Positions 1 through 15,890 of a stretch of DNA of 64,000 nt are shown here, in pieces. The stretch is from Mixophyes australis (Eukaryota; Chordata; Amphibia; Anura; Limnodynastidae): the NCBI GenBank assembly GCA_036250195.1, contig JAVHZZ010000016.1:2790001-2854000 (forward strand), read 5' to 3'. Numbering within the stretch: position 1 is the stretch's first letter; every line of letters begins with the position of its first letter. The position numbers were made by a program, and so were the translations under genes. The notes beneath the pieces were generated by a model that was not told the origin of the DNA, did not search any database, and saw only the letters and a list, made by a program, of their open reading frames with translations.

Positions 1-1076
1 AATCATGAAATGAATCATGAATCATAAATCGAATCATGAATTGAATCATGAATCATGAATCGAATCATGAATCATGAATTGAATAATAAATCATGAATCA
101 TGAATCGAATCATAAATCATGAATCATGAATCGAATCATGAATCATGAATTGAATCATGAATCATGAACTGAATCATGAATCATGAATCATGAATCATGA
201 ATTGAATCATGAATTATAAATCATGAATCATGAATCGAATCATGAATCATGAATCGAAATATGAATCATGAATTGAATCATGAATCATGAATCATGAAAT
301 GAATCAAGAATCATGAATAGAATCATGAATAATGAATCATAAATAATGAATCGAATTATGAATCATGAATTGAATCATGAATCATGAATTAAATCATGAA
401 TCATGAATCGAATCATGAATCTCGAATCATGAATTGAATCATGAATCATAAATCGAATCATGAATCATGAATTGAATCATGAATTATGAATCATGAATCG
501 AATCATGAATCATGAATAATGAATCGAAGCATTAATCATGAATTATGAATCGAATCATGAATCATGAATCATGAATTGAATCATGAATCATGAATCATAA
601 ATCATGAATTGAATCATGAATCGAATCATGAATCATGAATCATGAATCGAATCATGAATCTCGAATCATGAATTGAATCATGAATCATGAGTTGAATCAT
701 GAATTGAATCATAAATCATGAATCATGAATTGAATCATGAATCATAAATCGAATCATGAATCATGAATCGAATCATGAATCATGATTAATGAATCATGAA
801 TTGAATCATGAATGGAATCATAATCGAATCATGAATCGTGAATTGAATTATGAATTATGAATCATGAATCATGAATCGAATCATGAATCATGAAATGAAT
901 CATGAATCATAAATCATGAATTGAATCATAAATCATAAATCGAATCATGAATTAAATAATGAATCATGAATCATGAATTGAATCATGAATCATGAATATA
1001 ATCATGAATCATGAATCATGAATTGAATCATAAATTGATTCATAAATCATAAATCATGAATTGAATCATGAATCAT

Positions 1077-1138
1077 GACTTGAATCATGAATTGAATCAT
1101 GAATCATGACTTGAATCATGAATTGAATCATAAATCAT
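1077..1138 (+). repeat. 31-bp local tandem duplication private to A1
   Basis: The word CATGACTTGAATC occurs with its GACTT at 1077 and again at 1108, exactly 31 bp apart (7+7+5+7+5). The matching place in A2 (about 7.37 kb) and in the F blocks (19.32 and 20.84 kb) has only one copy, so the extra unit probably arose in A1 after the block was duplicated. Confidence 0.8.
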
Positions 1139-1688
1139 GAATCATGAATCGAATCATGAATCATGAATCATGAATCATGAATCGAATCATGAATCATGAA
1201 CTGAATCATGAATCATGAATCATGAATCATGAATTGAATCATGAATTATAAATCATGAATCATGAATCGATTCATGAATCATGAATCATGAATTGAATCA
1301 TGAATCATGAATCATGAATTGAATCATGAATTGAATCATAAATCAAATCATGAATCATGAATTGAATCATGAATTATGAATCATGAATCATGAATTATGA
1401 ATCATGAATCATGAATCAAATCATGAATCATGAAATGAATCATGAATTATAAATCATGAATTGAATCATAAATCATGAATCGAATCATGAATTAAATAAT
1501 GAATCATGAATCATGAATTGAATCATGAATCATGAATCATGAATCATGAATTGAATCATAAATTGATTCATAAATCATAAATCATGAATTGAATCATGAA
1601 TCATGAATCGAATCATGAATCATGAATTGAATCATGAATCATGAAATGAATCATGAATTGAATCATGAATCATGAATCATGAATTGAA

Positions 1689-1708
1689 TCATGAATCATG
1701 ATTCATGA
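1689..1708. repeat. 20-bp perfect palindrome (example of a recurrent word)
   Basis: TCATGAATCATGATTCATGA reads the same on both strands. It arises when one GAATCAT in a run becomes GATTCAT (one A to T change), so it needs no inversion. The same or shorter versions recur through the window, for example near 2415, 2755, 9050, 12245, 25200, 44415 and 61810. It could fold as a small cruciform in DNA or a hairpin in a transcript. No function is shown. Confidence 0.8.
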
Positions 1709-4700
1709 ATTAAATCATGAATCATGAATCAAATCATGAATCATGAATTGAATCATGAATCATGAATCGAATCATGAATCATGAATCATGAAATGAATCA
1801 TGAATTGAATCATGAATCATGAATTGAATCATGAATCATGAATTATGATTCATGAATTAAATCATGAATCATGAATTAAATCATGAATTGAATCATAAAT
1901 CATGAATCATGAATTGAATCATGAATTGAATCATAAATCATGAATCGAATCATGAATTGAATCATGAATCTTGAATCGAATCATGAATCATGAATCATGA
2001 ATTGAATCTTGAATCATGAATCGAATCATGAATCATGAATCGAATCATGAATTATGAATCATGAATCATGAATTGAATCATGAGTTTAATCATAAATCAT
2101 GAATCATGAATTGAATCATGAATCATGAATCGAATCATGTATCATGAATTGTATCATGAATCATGAATTGCATCATGAATCATGAATCATTAATCATGAA
2201 TTAAATCATAAATCATGAAATGAATCATCAATTGAATCATGAATCATGAAATGAATCACGAATTGAATCATGAATCATGAAATGAATCATGAATTGAATC
2301 ATGAATTGAATCATGAATCATGAAATGAATCATGAATTGAATCATAAATCATGAATCATGAATTGAAACATGAATCATGAAATGAATCATGAATTGAATC
2401 ATGAATCATGAATCATGATTCATGAATTGAATCATGAATCATGAATCAAATCATGAATCATGAATTGAATAATGAATCATGAATCAAATCATGAATCATG
2501 AATTGAATAATGAATCATGAATCGAATTACGAATCATGAATCATGAATCATGAATTGAATCATGAATTGAATCATAAATCATGAATCATGAATTGAATCA
2601 TGAATTGAATCATAAATCATGAATCATGAATTGAATCATGAATCATGAATCGAATCATAAATCATGAATCATGAATTGAATTATGAGTTGAATCATAAAT
2701 CATGAATCATGAATTGAATCATGAATCATGAAATGAATCATGAATCATGAATCATGATTCATGAATTGAATCATGAATCATGAATCAAATCATGAATCAT
2801 GAATTGAATCATGAATCATGAATCGAATCATGAATCATGAATCATGAATCATGAATTGAATCATGAATTGAATCATAAATCATGAATCATGAATTGAATC
2901 ATGAATCATGAATCAAATTATGAATCATGAATTGAATCATGAATCATGAATCGAATCATGAATCATGAATCAGGAATCAAATCATGAATCATGAATTGAA
3001 TCATGAATCATGAATCGAATCATGAATTATAAATCATGAATCATGAATTGAATCATGAGTTTAATCATAAATCATGAATCATGAATTGAATCATGAATTG
3101 AATCATGAATTGAATCATAAATCATGAATCATGAATTGAATCATGAATCATGAATCAAATCATGAATCATGAATTGAATCATGAATCGAATCATGAATCA
3201 TGAATCAGGAATCAAATCATGAATCATGAATTGAATCATGAATCATGAATCGAATCATGAATTATAAATCATGAATCATGAATTGAATCATGAGTTTAAT
3301 CATAAATCATGAATCATGAATCATGAATCGAATCATGAATCAAATCATGTATCATGAATTGAATCATGAATCATGAATCAAATCATGAATCATGAATCAG
3401 GAATCAAATCATGAATCATGAATTGAATCATGAATCATGAATCGAATCATGAATTATGAATCATGAATCATGAATTGAATCATGAGTTTAATCATAAATC
3501 ATGAATCATGAATTGAATCATGAATCATGAATCGAATCATGAATCATGAATTAAATCATGAATCATGAAATGAATCATCAATTGAATCATGAATCATGAA
3601 ATGAATCATCAATTGAATCATGAATCATGAATCATAAATTGAATCATGAATCATGATTCATGAATTAAATCATGAATCATGAATCAAATCATGAATCATG
3701 AATTGAATCATGAATCATGAATCATGAATTGAATCATGAATTGAATCATAAATCATGAATCATGAATTAAATCATGAATCATGAATCGAATCATAAATCA
3801 TGAATCATGAATTGAATCATGAATCACGAATCATGAATTGAATCATGAATTGAATCATAAATCATGAATCATGAATTGAATCATGAATTGAATCATAAAT
3901 CATGAATCATGAATTAAATCATGAATCATGTATGGAATCATAAATCATGAATCATGAATTGAATCATGAATCATGAATCATGAATTGAATCATGAATTGA
4001 ATCATAAATCATGAATCATGAATTGAATCATGAATTGAATCATAAATCATGAATCATGAATTGAATCATGAATCATGAATCAAATCATGAATCATGAATT
4101 GAATCATGAATCATGAATCGAATCATGAATCATGAATCAGGAATCAAATCATGAATCATGAATTGAATCATGAATCATGAATCGAATGATGAATTATGAA
4201 TCATGAATCATGAATTGAATCATGAGTTTAATCATAAATCATGAATCATGAATTGAATCATGAATCATGAATCGAATCATGAATCATGAATTGAATCATG
4301 AATCATGAATTGCATCATGAATCATGAATCATTAATCATGAATTAAATCATGAATCATGAAATGAATCATCAATTGAATCATGAATCATGAAATGAATCA
4401 TGAATTGAATCATGAATCATGAAATGAATCATGAATTGAATCATAAATCATGAATCATGAATTGAAACATGAATCATGAAATGAATCATGAATTGAATCA
4501 TGAATCATGAATCATGAATTGAATCATGAATCATGAATCAAACCATTAATCATGAATTGAATCATTAATCATGAATCGAATTACGAATCATGAATCATGA
4601 ATCATGAATTGAATCATGAATTGAATCATAAATCATGAATCACGAATTGAATCATGAATTGAATCATAAATCATGAATCATGAATTGAATCATGAATCAT

Positions 4701-6257
4701 GAATCGAATCATAAAACATGAATCATGAATTGAATTATGAGTTGAATCATAAATCGTGAATCATGAATTGAATCATGAATCATGAAATGAATCATGAATT
4801 GAATCATGAATCATGAATCATGAATTGAATCATGAATCATGAAATGAATCATGAATTGAATCATGAATCATGAATCATGAATTCAATCATGAATCATAAA
4901 ATGAATCATGAATTGAATCATGAATCATGAATCATGAATTGAATCATGAATCATGAAATGAATCATGAATTGAATCATGAATCATGAATCATGAATTGAA
5001 TAATGAATCATGAATCGAATCATGAATCATGAATCATGAATCTTGAATTAAATCATGAATTGAATCTTAAATCATGAATCATGAATTGAATCATGAATTG
5101 AATCATGAATCATGAATCAAATCATGAATCATGAATTGAATCATGAACCATGAATCGAATCATGAATCATGAATCATGAATCAAATCATGAATCATGAAT
5201 TGAATCATGAATCATGAATCGAATCATGAATCATGAATCATGAATTGAATCATGAGTTGAATCATAAATCATGAATCATGAATTGAATCATGAATTGAAC
5301 CATGATTTGAATGATGAATGATGAATCATGAATCATGAATCATGAATCGAATCATGAATCATTAATCATAAATTGAATCATGAATCAAGAATCATGAATC
5401 ATGAATTGAATCATGAATCGAATCATGAATCATGAATCATGAATTGAATCATGAATCATGAATCGAATCATGAATCTCGAATCATGAATTGAATCATGAA
5501 TCATAAATCGAATAATGAATCATGAGTTGAATCATGAATCATGAATCATGAATCGAATCATGAATCATGAATCATGAATCGAAGCATGAATCATGAATTA
5601 TGAATCGAATCATGAATCATAAATCATGAATTAAATCATGAATCATGAATCATGAATCATGAATTGAATCATGAATCGAATCATGAATCATGAATCATGA
5701 ATCGAATCATGAATCTCGAATCATGAATTGAATCATGAATCATGAATTGAATCATGAATTGAATCATAAATCATGAATCATGAATTGAATCATGAATCAT
5801 GAATCGAATCATGAATCATGAATTGTATCATGAATCATGAATTGCATCATGAATCATGAATCATTAATCATGAATTAAATCATAAATCATGAAATGAATC
5901 ATCAATTGAATCATGAATCATGAAATGAATCATGAATTGAATCATGAATCATGAAATGAATCATGAATTGAATCATGAATTGAATCATGAATCATGAAAT
6001 GAATCATGAATTGAATCATAAATCATGAATTGAATCATGAATTATGAAGCGAAACACAAATCATGAAATGAATCATGAATCATGAAACGAATCATTAATC
6101 ATTAATCATGAATTGAATCATGAATCATGAATTGAATCATGAATCATGAATTGAATCATGAATTATGAATCATGAATCATGAATCGAATCATGAATCATG
6201 AATCGAATCATGAATCATGAATCGAAACATGAATCATGAATTGAATCATGAATCATG

Positions 6258-9200
6258 AATCATGAAATGAATCATGAATCATAAATCGAATCATGAATCA
6301 TGAATCATGAATCATGAATCATGAATTGAATCATGAATCATGAATCGAATCATGAATCATGAATTGAATAATAAATCATGAATCATGAATCGAATCATAA
6401 ATCATGAATCATGAATCGAATCATGAATCATGAATTGAATCATGAATCATGAACTGAATCATGAATCATGAATCATGAATCATGAATTGAATCATGAATT
6501 ATAAATCATGAATCATGAATCGAATCATGAATCATGAATCGAAATATGAATCATGAATTGAATCATGAATCATGAAATGAATCAAGAATCATGAATAGAA
6601 TCATGAATAATGAATCATAAATAATGAATCGAATTATGAATCATGAATTGAATCATGAATCATGAATTAAATCATGAATCATGAATCGAATCATGAATCT
6701 CGAATCATGAATTGAATCATGAATCATAAATCGAATCATGAATCATGAATTGAATCATGAATTATGAATCATGAATCGAATCATGAATCATGAATAATGA
6801 ATCGAAGCATTAATCATGAATTATGAATCGAATCATGAATCATGAATCATGAATTGAATCATGAATCATGAATCATAAATCATGAATTGAATCATGAATC
6901 GAATCATGAATCATGAATCATGAATCGAATCATGAATCTCGAATCATGAATTGAATCATGAATCATGAGTTGAATCATGAATTGAATCATAAATCATGAA
7001 TCATGAATTGAATCATGAATCATAAATCGAATCATGAATCATGAATCGAATCATGAATCATGATTAATGAATCATGAATTGAATCATGAATGGAATCATA
7101 AATCGAATCATGAATCGTGAATTGAATTATGAATTATGAATCATGAATCATGAATCGAATCATGAATCATGAAATGAATCATGAATCATAAATCATGAAT
7201 TGAATCATAAATCATAAATCGAATCATGAATTAAATAATGAATCATGAATCATGAATTGAATCATGAATCATGAATATAATCATGAATCATGAATCATGA
7301 ATCATGAATCATGAATTGAATCATAAATTGATTCATAAATCATAAATCATGAATTGAATCATGAATCATGACTTGAATCATGAATTGAATCATAAATCAT
7401 GAATCATGAATCGAATCATGAATCATGAATCATGAATCATGAATCGAATCATGAATCATGAACTGAATCATGAATCATGAATCATGAATCATGAATTGAA
7501 TCATGAATTATAAATCATGAATCATGAATCGATTCATGAATCATGAATCGAAACATGAATCATGAATTGAATCATGAATCATGAATCATGAATTGAATCA
7601 TGAATTGAATCATAAATCAAATCATGAATCATGAATTGAATCATGAATTATGAATCATGAATCATGAATCAAATCATGAATCATGAAATGAATCATGAAT
7701 TATAAATCATGAATTGAATCATAAATCATGAATCGAATCATGAATTAAATAATGAATCATGAATCATGAATTAAATCATGAATCATGAATCATGAATTGA
7801 ATCATAAATTGATTCATAAATCATAAATCATGAATCGAATCATGAATCATGAATTGAATCATGAATCATGAAATGAATCATGAATTGAATCATGAATCAT
7901 GAATCATGAATTGAATCATGAATCATGATTCATGAATTAAATCATGAATCATGAATCAAATCATGAATCATGAATTGAATCATGAATCATGAATCGAATC
8001 ATGAATCATGAATCATGAAATGAATCATGAATTGAATCATGAATCATGAATTGAATCATGAATCATGAATTATGATTCATGAATTAAATCATGAATCATG
8101 AATCAAATCATGAATCATAAATTGAATCATGAATCATGAATTGAATCATGAATCATGAATCATGAATCATGAATTAAATCATGAATTGAATCATAAATCA
8201 TGAATCATGAATTGAATCATGAATTGAATCATAAATCATGAATCGAATCATGAATTGAATCATGAATCTTGAATCGAATCATGAATCATGAATCATAAAT
8301 TGAATCATGAATCATGAATCGAATCATGAATCATGAATCGAATCATGAATTATGAATCATGAATCATGAATTGAATCATGAGTTTAATCTTAAATCATGA
8401 ATCATGAATTGAATCATGAATCATGAATCGAATCATGAATCATGAATTGTATCATGAATCATGAATTGCATCATGAATCATGAATCATTAATCATGAATT
8501 AAATCATAAATCATGAAATGAATCATCAATTGAATCATGAATCATGAAATGAATCATGAATTGAATCATGAATCATGAAATGAATCATGAATTGAATCAT
8601 GAATTGAATCATGAATCATGAAATGAATCATGAATTGAATCATAAATCATGAATCATGAATTGAAACATGAATCATGAAATGAATCATGAATTGAATCAT
8701 GAATCATGAATCATGATTCATGAATTGAATCATGAATCATGAATCAAATCATGAATCATGAATTGAATAATGAATCATGAATCAAATCATGAATCATGAA
8801 TTGAATAATGAATCATGAATCGAATTACGAATCATGAATCATGAATCATGAATTGAATCATGAATTGAATCATAAATCATGAATCATGAATTGAATCATG
8901 AATTGAATCATAAATCATGAATCATGAATTGAATCATGAATCATGAATCGAATCATAAATCATGAATCATGAATTGAATTATGAGTTGAATCATAAATCA
9001 TGAATCATGAATTGAATCATGAATCATGAAATGAATCATGAATCATGAATCATGATTCATGAATTGAATCATGAATCATGAATCAAATCATGAATCATGA
9101 ATTGAATCATGAATCATGAATCGAATCATGAATCATGAATCATGAATCATGAATTGAATCATGAATTGAATCATAAATCATGAATCATGAATTGAATCAT

Positions 9201-12113
9201 GAATCATGAATCAAATTATGAATCATGAATTGAATCATGAATCATGAATTGAATCATGAATCATGAATCAGGAATCAAATCATGAATCATGAATTGAATC
9301 ATGAATCATGAATCGAATCATGAATTATAAATCATGAATCATGAATTGAATCATGAGTTTAATCATAAATCATGAATCATGAATTGAATCATGAATTGAA
9401 TCATAAATCATGAATCATGAATTGAATCATGAATCATGAATCAAATCATGAATCATGAATTGAATCATGAATCGAATCATGAATCATGAATCAGGAATCA
9501 AATCATGAATCATGAATTGAATCATGAATCATGAATCGAATCATGAATTATAAATCATGAATCATGAATTGAATCATGAGTTTAATCATAAATCATGAAT
9601 CATGAATCATGAATCGAATCATGAATCAAATCATGTATCATGAATTGAATCATGAATCATGAATCAAATCATGAATCATGAATCAGGAATCAAATCATGA
9701 ATCATGAATTGAATCATGAATCATGAATCGAATCATGAATTATGAATCATGAATCATGAATTGAATCATGAGTTTAATCATAAATCATGAATCATGAATT
9801 GAATCATGAATCATGAATCGAATCATGAATCATGAATTAAATCATGAATCATGAAATGAATCATCAATTGAATCATGAATCATGAAATGAATCATCAATT
9901 GAATCATGAATCATGAATCATAAATTGAATCATGAATCATGAATCATGATTCATGAATTAAATCATGAATCATGAATCAAATCATGAATCATGAATTGAA
10001 TCATGAATCATGAATCATGAATTGAATCATGAATTGAATCATAAATCATGAATCATGAATTAAATCATGAATCATGAATCGAATCATAAATCATGAATCA
10101 TGAATTGAATCATGAATCACGAATCATGAATTCAATCATGAATTGAATCATAAATCATGAATCATGAATTGAATCATGAATTGAATCATAAATCATGAAT
10201 CATGAATTAAATCATGAATCATGTATGGAATCATAAATCATGAATCATGAATTGAATCATGAATCATGAATCATGAATTGAATCATGAATTGAATCATAA
10301 ATCATGAATCATGAATTGAATCATGAATTGAATCATAAATCATGAATCATGAATTGAATCATGAATCATGAATCAAATCATGAATCATGAATTGAATCAT
10401 GAATCATGAATCGAATCATGAATCATGAATCAGGAATCAAATCATGAATCATGAATTGAATTATGAATCATGAATCGAATCATGAATTATGAATCATGAA
10501 TCATGAATTGAATCATGAGTTTAATCATAAATCATGAATCATGAATTGAATCATGAATCATGAATCGAATCATGAATCATGAATTGAATCATGAATCATG
10601 AATTGCATCATGAATCATGAATCATTAATCATGAATTAAATCATGAATCATGAAATGAATCATCAATTGAATCATGAATCATGAAATGAATCATGAATTG
10701 AATCATGAATCATGAAATGAATCATGAATTGAATCATAAATCATGAATCATGAATTGAAACATGAATCATGAAATGAATCATGAATTGAATCATGAATCA
10801 TGAATCATGAATTGAATCATGAATCATGAATCATGATTCATGAATTGAATCATGAATCATGAATCAAACCATTAATCATGAATTGAATCATTAATCATGA
10901 ATCGAATTACGAATCATGAATTATGAATCATGAATTGAATCATGAATTGAATCATAAATCATGAATCATGAATTGAATCATGAATTGAATCATAAATCAT
11001 GAATCATGAATTGAATCATGAATCATGAATCGAATCATAAAACATGAATCATGAATTGAATTATGAGTTGAATCATAAATCGTGAATCATGAATTGAATC
11101 ATGAATCATGAAATGAATCATGAATTGAATCATGAATCATGAATCATGAATTGAATCATGAATCATGAAATGAATCATGAATTGAATCATGAATCATGAA
11201 TCATGAATTGAATCATGAATCATAAAATGAATCATGAATTGAATCATGAATCATGAATCATGAATCAAATCATGAATCATGAATTGAATAATGAATCATG
11301 AATCGAATCATGAATCATGAATCTTGAATTAAATCATGAATTGAATCTTAAATCATGAATCATGAATTGAATCATGAATTGAATCATGAATCATGAATCA
11401 AATCATGAATCATGAATTGAATCATGAATCATGAATCGAATCATGAATCATGAATCATGAATCAAATCATGAATCATGAATTTAATCATGAATCATGAAT
11501 CGAATCATGAATCATGAATTGAATCATGAGTTGAATCATAAATCATGAATCATGAATTGAATCATGAATTGAACCATGATTTGAATGATGAATGATGAAT
11601 GATGAATCATGAATCATGAATCGAATCATGAATCATTAATCATAAATTGAATCATGAATCAAGAATCATGAATCATGAATTGAATCATGAATCGAATCAT
11701 GAATCATGAATCATGAATTGAATCATGAATCATGAATCGAATCATGAATCTCGAATCATGAATTAAATCATGAATCATAAATCGAATAATGAATCATGAG
11801 TTGAATCATGAATCATGAATCATGAATCGAATCATGAATCATGAATCATGAATCGAAGCATGAATCATGAATTATGAATCGAATCATGAATCATAAATCA
11901 TGAATTAAATCATGAATCATGAATCATGAATCATGAATTGAATCATGAATCGAATCATGAATCATGAATCATGAATCGAATCATGAATCTCGAATCATGA
12001 ATTGAATCATGAATCATGAATTGAATCATGAATTGAATCATAAATCATGAATCATGAATTGAATCATGAATCATGAATCGAATCATGAATCATGAATTGT
12101 ATCATGAATCATG
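6258..12113 (+). repeat. Higher-order block A2
   Basis: Second copy of the A unit, aligned to A1 with offsets of 6257-6326. Differences are largely whole tiles: just after 6290 A2 has four more GAATCAT than A1 (28 bp), and near 6580 one fewer. The right end mirrors A1: AACCATGATTTG at 11573 is 541 bp before AATTGCATC at 12114, against 542 bp in A1 (5298 to 5840). AATTGCATC also occurs at 8464 and 10601 within this block, bounding a 2.14-kb sub-block shared with A1 (2166 to 4308). After 12114 the sequence resumes as a copy of the 8464 region, so A2 to A3 is an out-of-register repeat and not a third full unit. Confidence 0.85.
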
Positions 12114-15100
12114 AATTGCATCATGAATCATGAATCATTAATCATGAATTAAATCATAAATCATGAAATGAATCATCAATTGAATCATGAATCATGAAAT
12201 GAATCATGAATTGAATCATGAATCATGAAATGAATCATGAATTGAATCATGAATCATGAATCATGATTCATGAATTGAATCATGAATCATGAATCAAATC
12301 ATGAATCATGAATTGAATAATGAATCATGAATCAAATCATGAATCATGAATTGAATAATGAATCATGAATCATGAATCATGAATTGAATCATGAATTGAA
12401 TCATAAACCATGAATCATGAATTGAATCATAAATCATGAATCATGAATTGAATCATGAATCATGAATCGAATCATAAATCATGAATCATGAATTGAATTA
12501 TGAGTTGAATCATAAATCATGAATCATGAATTGAATCATGAATCATGAAATGAATCATGAATCATGAATCATGATTCATGAATTGAATCATGAATCATGA
12601 ATCAAATCATGAATCATGAATTGAATCATGAATCATGAATCGAATCATGAATCATGAATCATGAATCATGAATTGAATCATGAATTGAATCATAAATCAT
12701 GAATCATGAATTGAATCATGAATCATGAATCAAATTATGAATCATGAATTGAATCATGAATCATGAATCGAATCATGAATCATGAATCAGGAATCAAATC
12801 ATGAATCATGAATTGAATCATGAATCATGAATCAAATTATGAATCATGAATTGAATCATGAATCATGAATCGAATCATGAATCATGAATCAGGAATCAAA
12901 TCATGAATCATGAATTGAATCATGAATCATGAATCGAATCATGAATTATAAATCATGAATCATGAATTGAATCATGAGTTTAATCATAAATCATGAATCA
13001 TGAATTGAATCATGAATTGAATCATAAATCATGAATCATGAATTGAATCATGAATCATGAATCAAATCATGAATCATGAATTGAATCATGAATCGAATCA
13101 TGAATCATGAATCAGGAATCAAATCATGAATCATGAATTGAATCATGAATCATGAATCGAATCATGAATTATAAATCATGAATCATGAATTGAATCATGA
13201 GTTTTATCATAAATCATGAATCATGAATCATGAATCGAATCATGAATCAAATCATGTATCATGAATTGAATCATGAATCATGAATCGAATCATGAATCAT
13301 GAATCAGGAATCAAATCATGAATCATGAATTGAATCATGAATCATGAATCGAATCATGAATTATGAATCATGAATCATGAATTGAATCATGAGTTTAATC
13401 ATAAATCATGAATCATGAATTGAATCATGAATCATGAGTCGAATCATGAATCAGGAATTAATAAATGAATCATGAAATGAATCATCAATTGAATCATGAA
13501 TCATGAAATGAATCATCAATTGAATCATGAATCATGAATTGAATCATGAATCATGAATCATGATTCATGAATTAAATCATGAATCATGAATCAAATCATG
13601 AATCATGAATTGAATCATGAATCATGAATCATGAATTGAATCATGAATTGAATCATAAATCATGAATCATGAATTAAATCATGAATCATGAATCGAATCA
13701 TAAATCATGAATCATGAATTGAATCATGAATCACGAATCATGAATTGAATCATGAATTGAATCATAAATCATGAATCATGAATTGAATCATGAATTGAAT
13801 CATAAATCATGAATCATGAATTAAATCATGAATCATGTATGGAATCATAAATCATGAATCATGAATTGAATCATGAATTGAATCATAAATCATGAATCAT
13901 GAATTGAATCATGAATCATGAATCAAATCATGAATCATGAATTGAATCATGAATCATGAATCGAATCATGAATCATGAATCAGGAATCAAATCATGAATC
14001 ATGAATTGAATCATGAATCATGAATCGAATCATGAATTATGAATCATGAATCATGAATTGAATCATGAGTTTAATCAAAAATCATGAATCATGAATTGAA
14101 TCATGAATTGAATCATAAATCATGAATCATGAATTGAATCATGAATTGAATCATAAATCATGAATCATGAATTGAATCATGAATCATGAATCAAATCATG
14201 AATCATGAATTGAATCATGAATCATGAATCGAATCATGAATCAGGAATCAGGAATCAAATCATGAATCATGAATTGAATCATGAATCATGAATCGAATCA
14301 TGAATTATGAATCATGAATCATGAATTGAATCATGAGTTTAATCATAAATCATGAATCATGAATTGAATCATGAATCATGAATCGAATCATGAATCATGA
14401 ATTGAATCATGTATCATGAATTGCATCATGAATCATGAATCATTAATCATGAATTAAATCATGAATCATGAAATGAATCATCAATTGAATCATGAATCAT
14501 GAAATGAATCATGAATTGAATCATGAATCATGAAATGAATCATGAATTGAATCATAAATCATGAATCATGAATTGAAACATGAATCATGAAATGAATCAT
14601 GAATTGAATCATGAATCATGATTCATGAATTGAATCATGAATCATGAATCAAACCATTAATCATGAATTGAATCATTAATCATGAATCGAATTACGAATC
14701 ATGAATCATGAATCATGAATTGAATCATGAATTGAATCATAAATCATGAATCATGAATTGAATCATGAATTGAATCATAAATCATGAATCATGAATTGAA
14801 TCATGAATCATGAATCGAATCATAAAACATGAATCATGAATTGAATTATGAGTTGAATCATAAATCATGAATCATGAATTGAATCATGAATCATGAAATG
14901 AATCATGAATTTATTCATGAATCATGAATCATGAATTGAATCATGAATCATGAAATGAATCATGAATTGAATCATGAATCATGAATCATGAATCATGAAT
15001 TGAATCATGAATCATAAAATGAATCATGAATTGAATCATGAATCATGAATCATGAATCAAATCATGAATCATGAATTGAATAATGAATCATGAATCGAAT

Positions 15101-15890
15101 CATGAATCATGAATCATGAATCTTGAATTAAATCATGAATTGAATCTTAAATCATGAATCATGAATTGAATCATGAATTGAATCATGAATCATGAATCAA
15201 ATCATGAATCATGAATTGAATCATGAATCATGAATCGAATCATGAATCATGAATCATGAATCAAATCATGAATCATGAATTGAATCATGAATCATGAATC
15301 GAATCATGAATCATGAATCATGAATTGAATCATGAGTTGAATCATAAATCATGAATCATGAATTGAATCATGAATTGAACCATGATTTGAATGATGAATC
15401 ATGAATCATGAATCATGAATCGAATCATGAATCATTAATCATAAATTGAATCATGAATCAAGAATCATGAATCATAATTTGAATCATGAATCGAATCATG
15501 AATCATGAATCATGAATTGAATCATGAATCATGAATCGAATCATGAATCTCGAATCATGAATTGAATCATGAATCATAAATCGAATAATGAATCATGAGT
15601 TGAATCATGAATCATGAATCATGAATCGAATCATGAATCATGAATCATGAATCGAAGCATGAATCATGAATTATGAATCGAATCATGAATCATAAATCAT
15701 GAATTAAATCATGAATCATGAATCATGAATCATGAATTGAATCATGAATCGAATCATGAATCATGAATCATGAATCGAATCATGAATCTCGAATCATGAA
15801 TTGAATCATGAATCATGAATTGAATCATGAATTGAATCATAAATCATGAATCATGAATTGAATCATGAATCATAAATCGAATCATGAATC
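12114..15890 (+). repeat. Higher-order block A3 (shorter third copy)
   Basis: This stretch matches A2 from about 8464 onward at a variable offset of about 3.65-3.8 kb: AATTGCATC at 8464 and 12114, AACCATTA at 10867 and 14653, AACCATGATTTG at 11573 and 15378. It therefore lacks the first third of the A unit. Its internal AATTGCATC spacing (12114 to 14419, 2305 bp) exceeds the 2137-2142 bp of A1 and A2, partly because of an extra 102-bp duplication. One GAGTTTAATC copy is changed to GAGTTTTATC near 13200. From about 15.87 kb the sequence switches to material like 7.02 kb of A2, so the right border is a mosaic junction and approximate. Confidence 0.75.
12731..12934 (+). repeat. 102-bp tandem duplication in A3
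   Basis: The rare word CAAATTATGAATC begins at 12731 and again at 12833, with the same following text including CAGGAATC. The equivalent places in A1 (about 2.92 kb) and A2 (about 9.21 kb) show a single copy. Units are 12731-12832 and 12833-12934. It is a recent local duplication of several tiles. Confidence 0.8.

Larger units (their letters stand above)
1..6257 (+). repeat. Higher-order block A1 (about 6.26-6.29 kb unit, left end outside window)
   Basis: First copy of the largest repeat unit seen here. Rare words pair with A2: GAATAATAAA at 81 and 6366, GAATAG at 315 and 6593, GATTAATG at 784 and 7062, GAATCACG at 3821 and 10114, AACCATTA at 4541 and 10867, AACCATGATTTG at 5298 and 11573. 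Offsets run from 6257 to 6326 because short tile runs differ in number. Position 1 matches 6258, so the unit continues beyond the left edge. The outer parts (about 1-1.0 kb and 5.3-6.2 kb) carry the word GAATCTCG. The middle (about 2.0-4.3 kb) carries GAGTTTAATC, CAGGAATC and CATCAATTG instead. Near 830 A1 reads CATAATCG where A2 has CATAAATCG, a one-base deletion. Confidence 0.85.

Noticed and set aside
1689..1708. GATTCAT words as micro-inversions of GAATCAT
   Set aside because: One A to T substitution explains each word and the phase is kept on both sides, so inversion is unnecessary.
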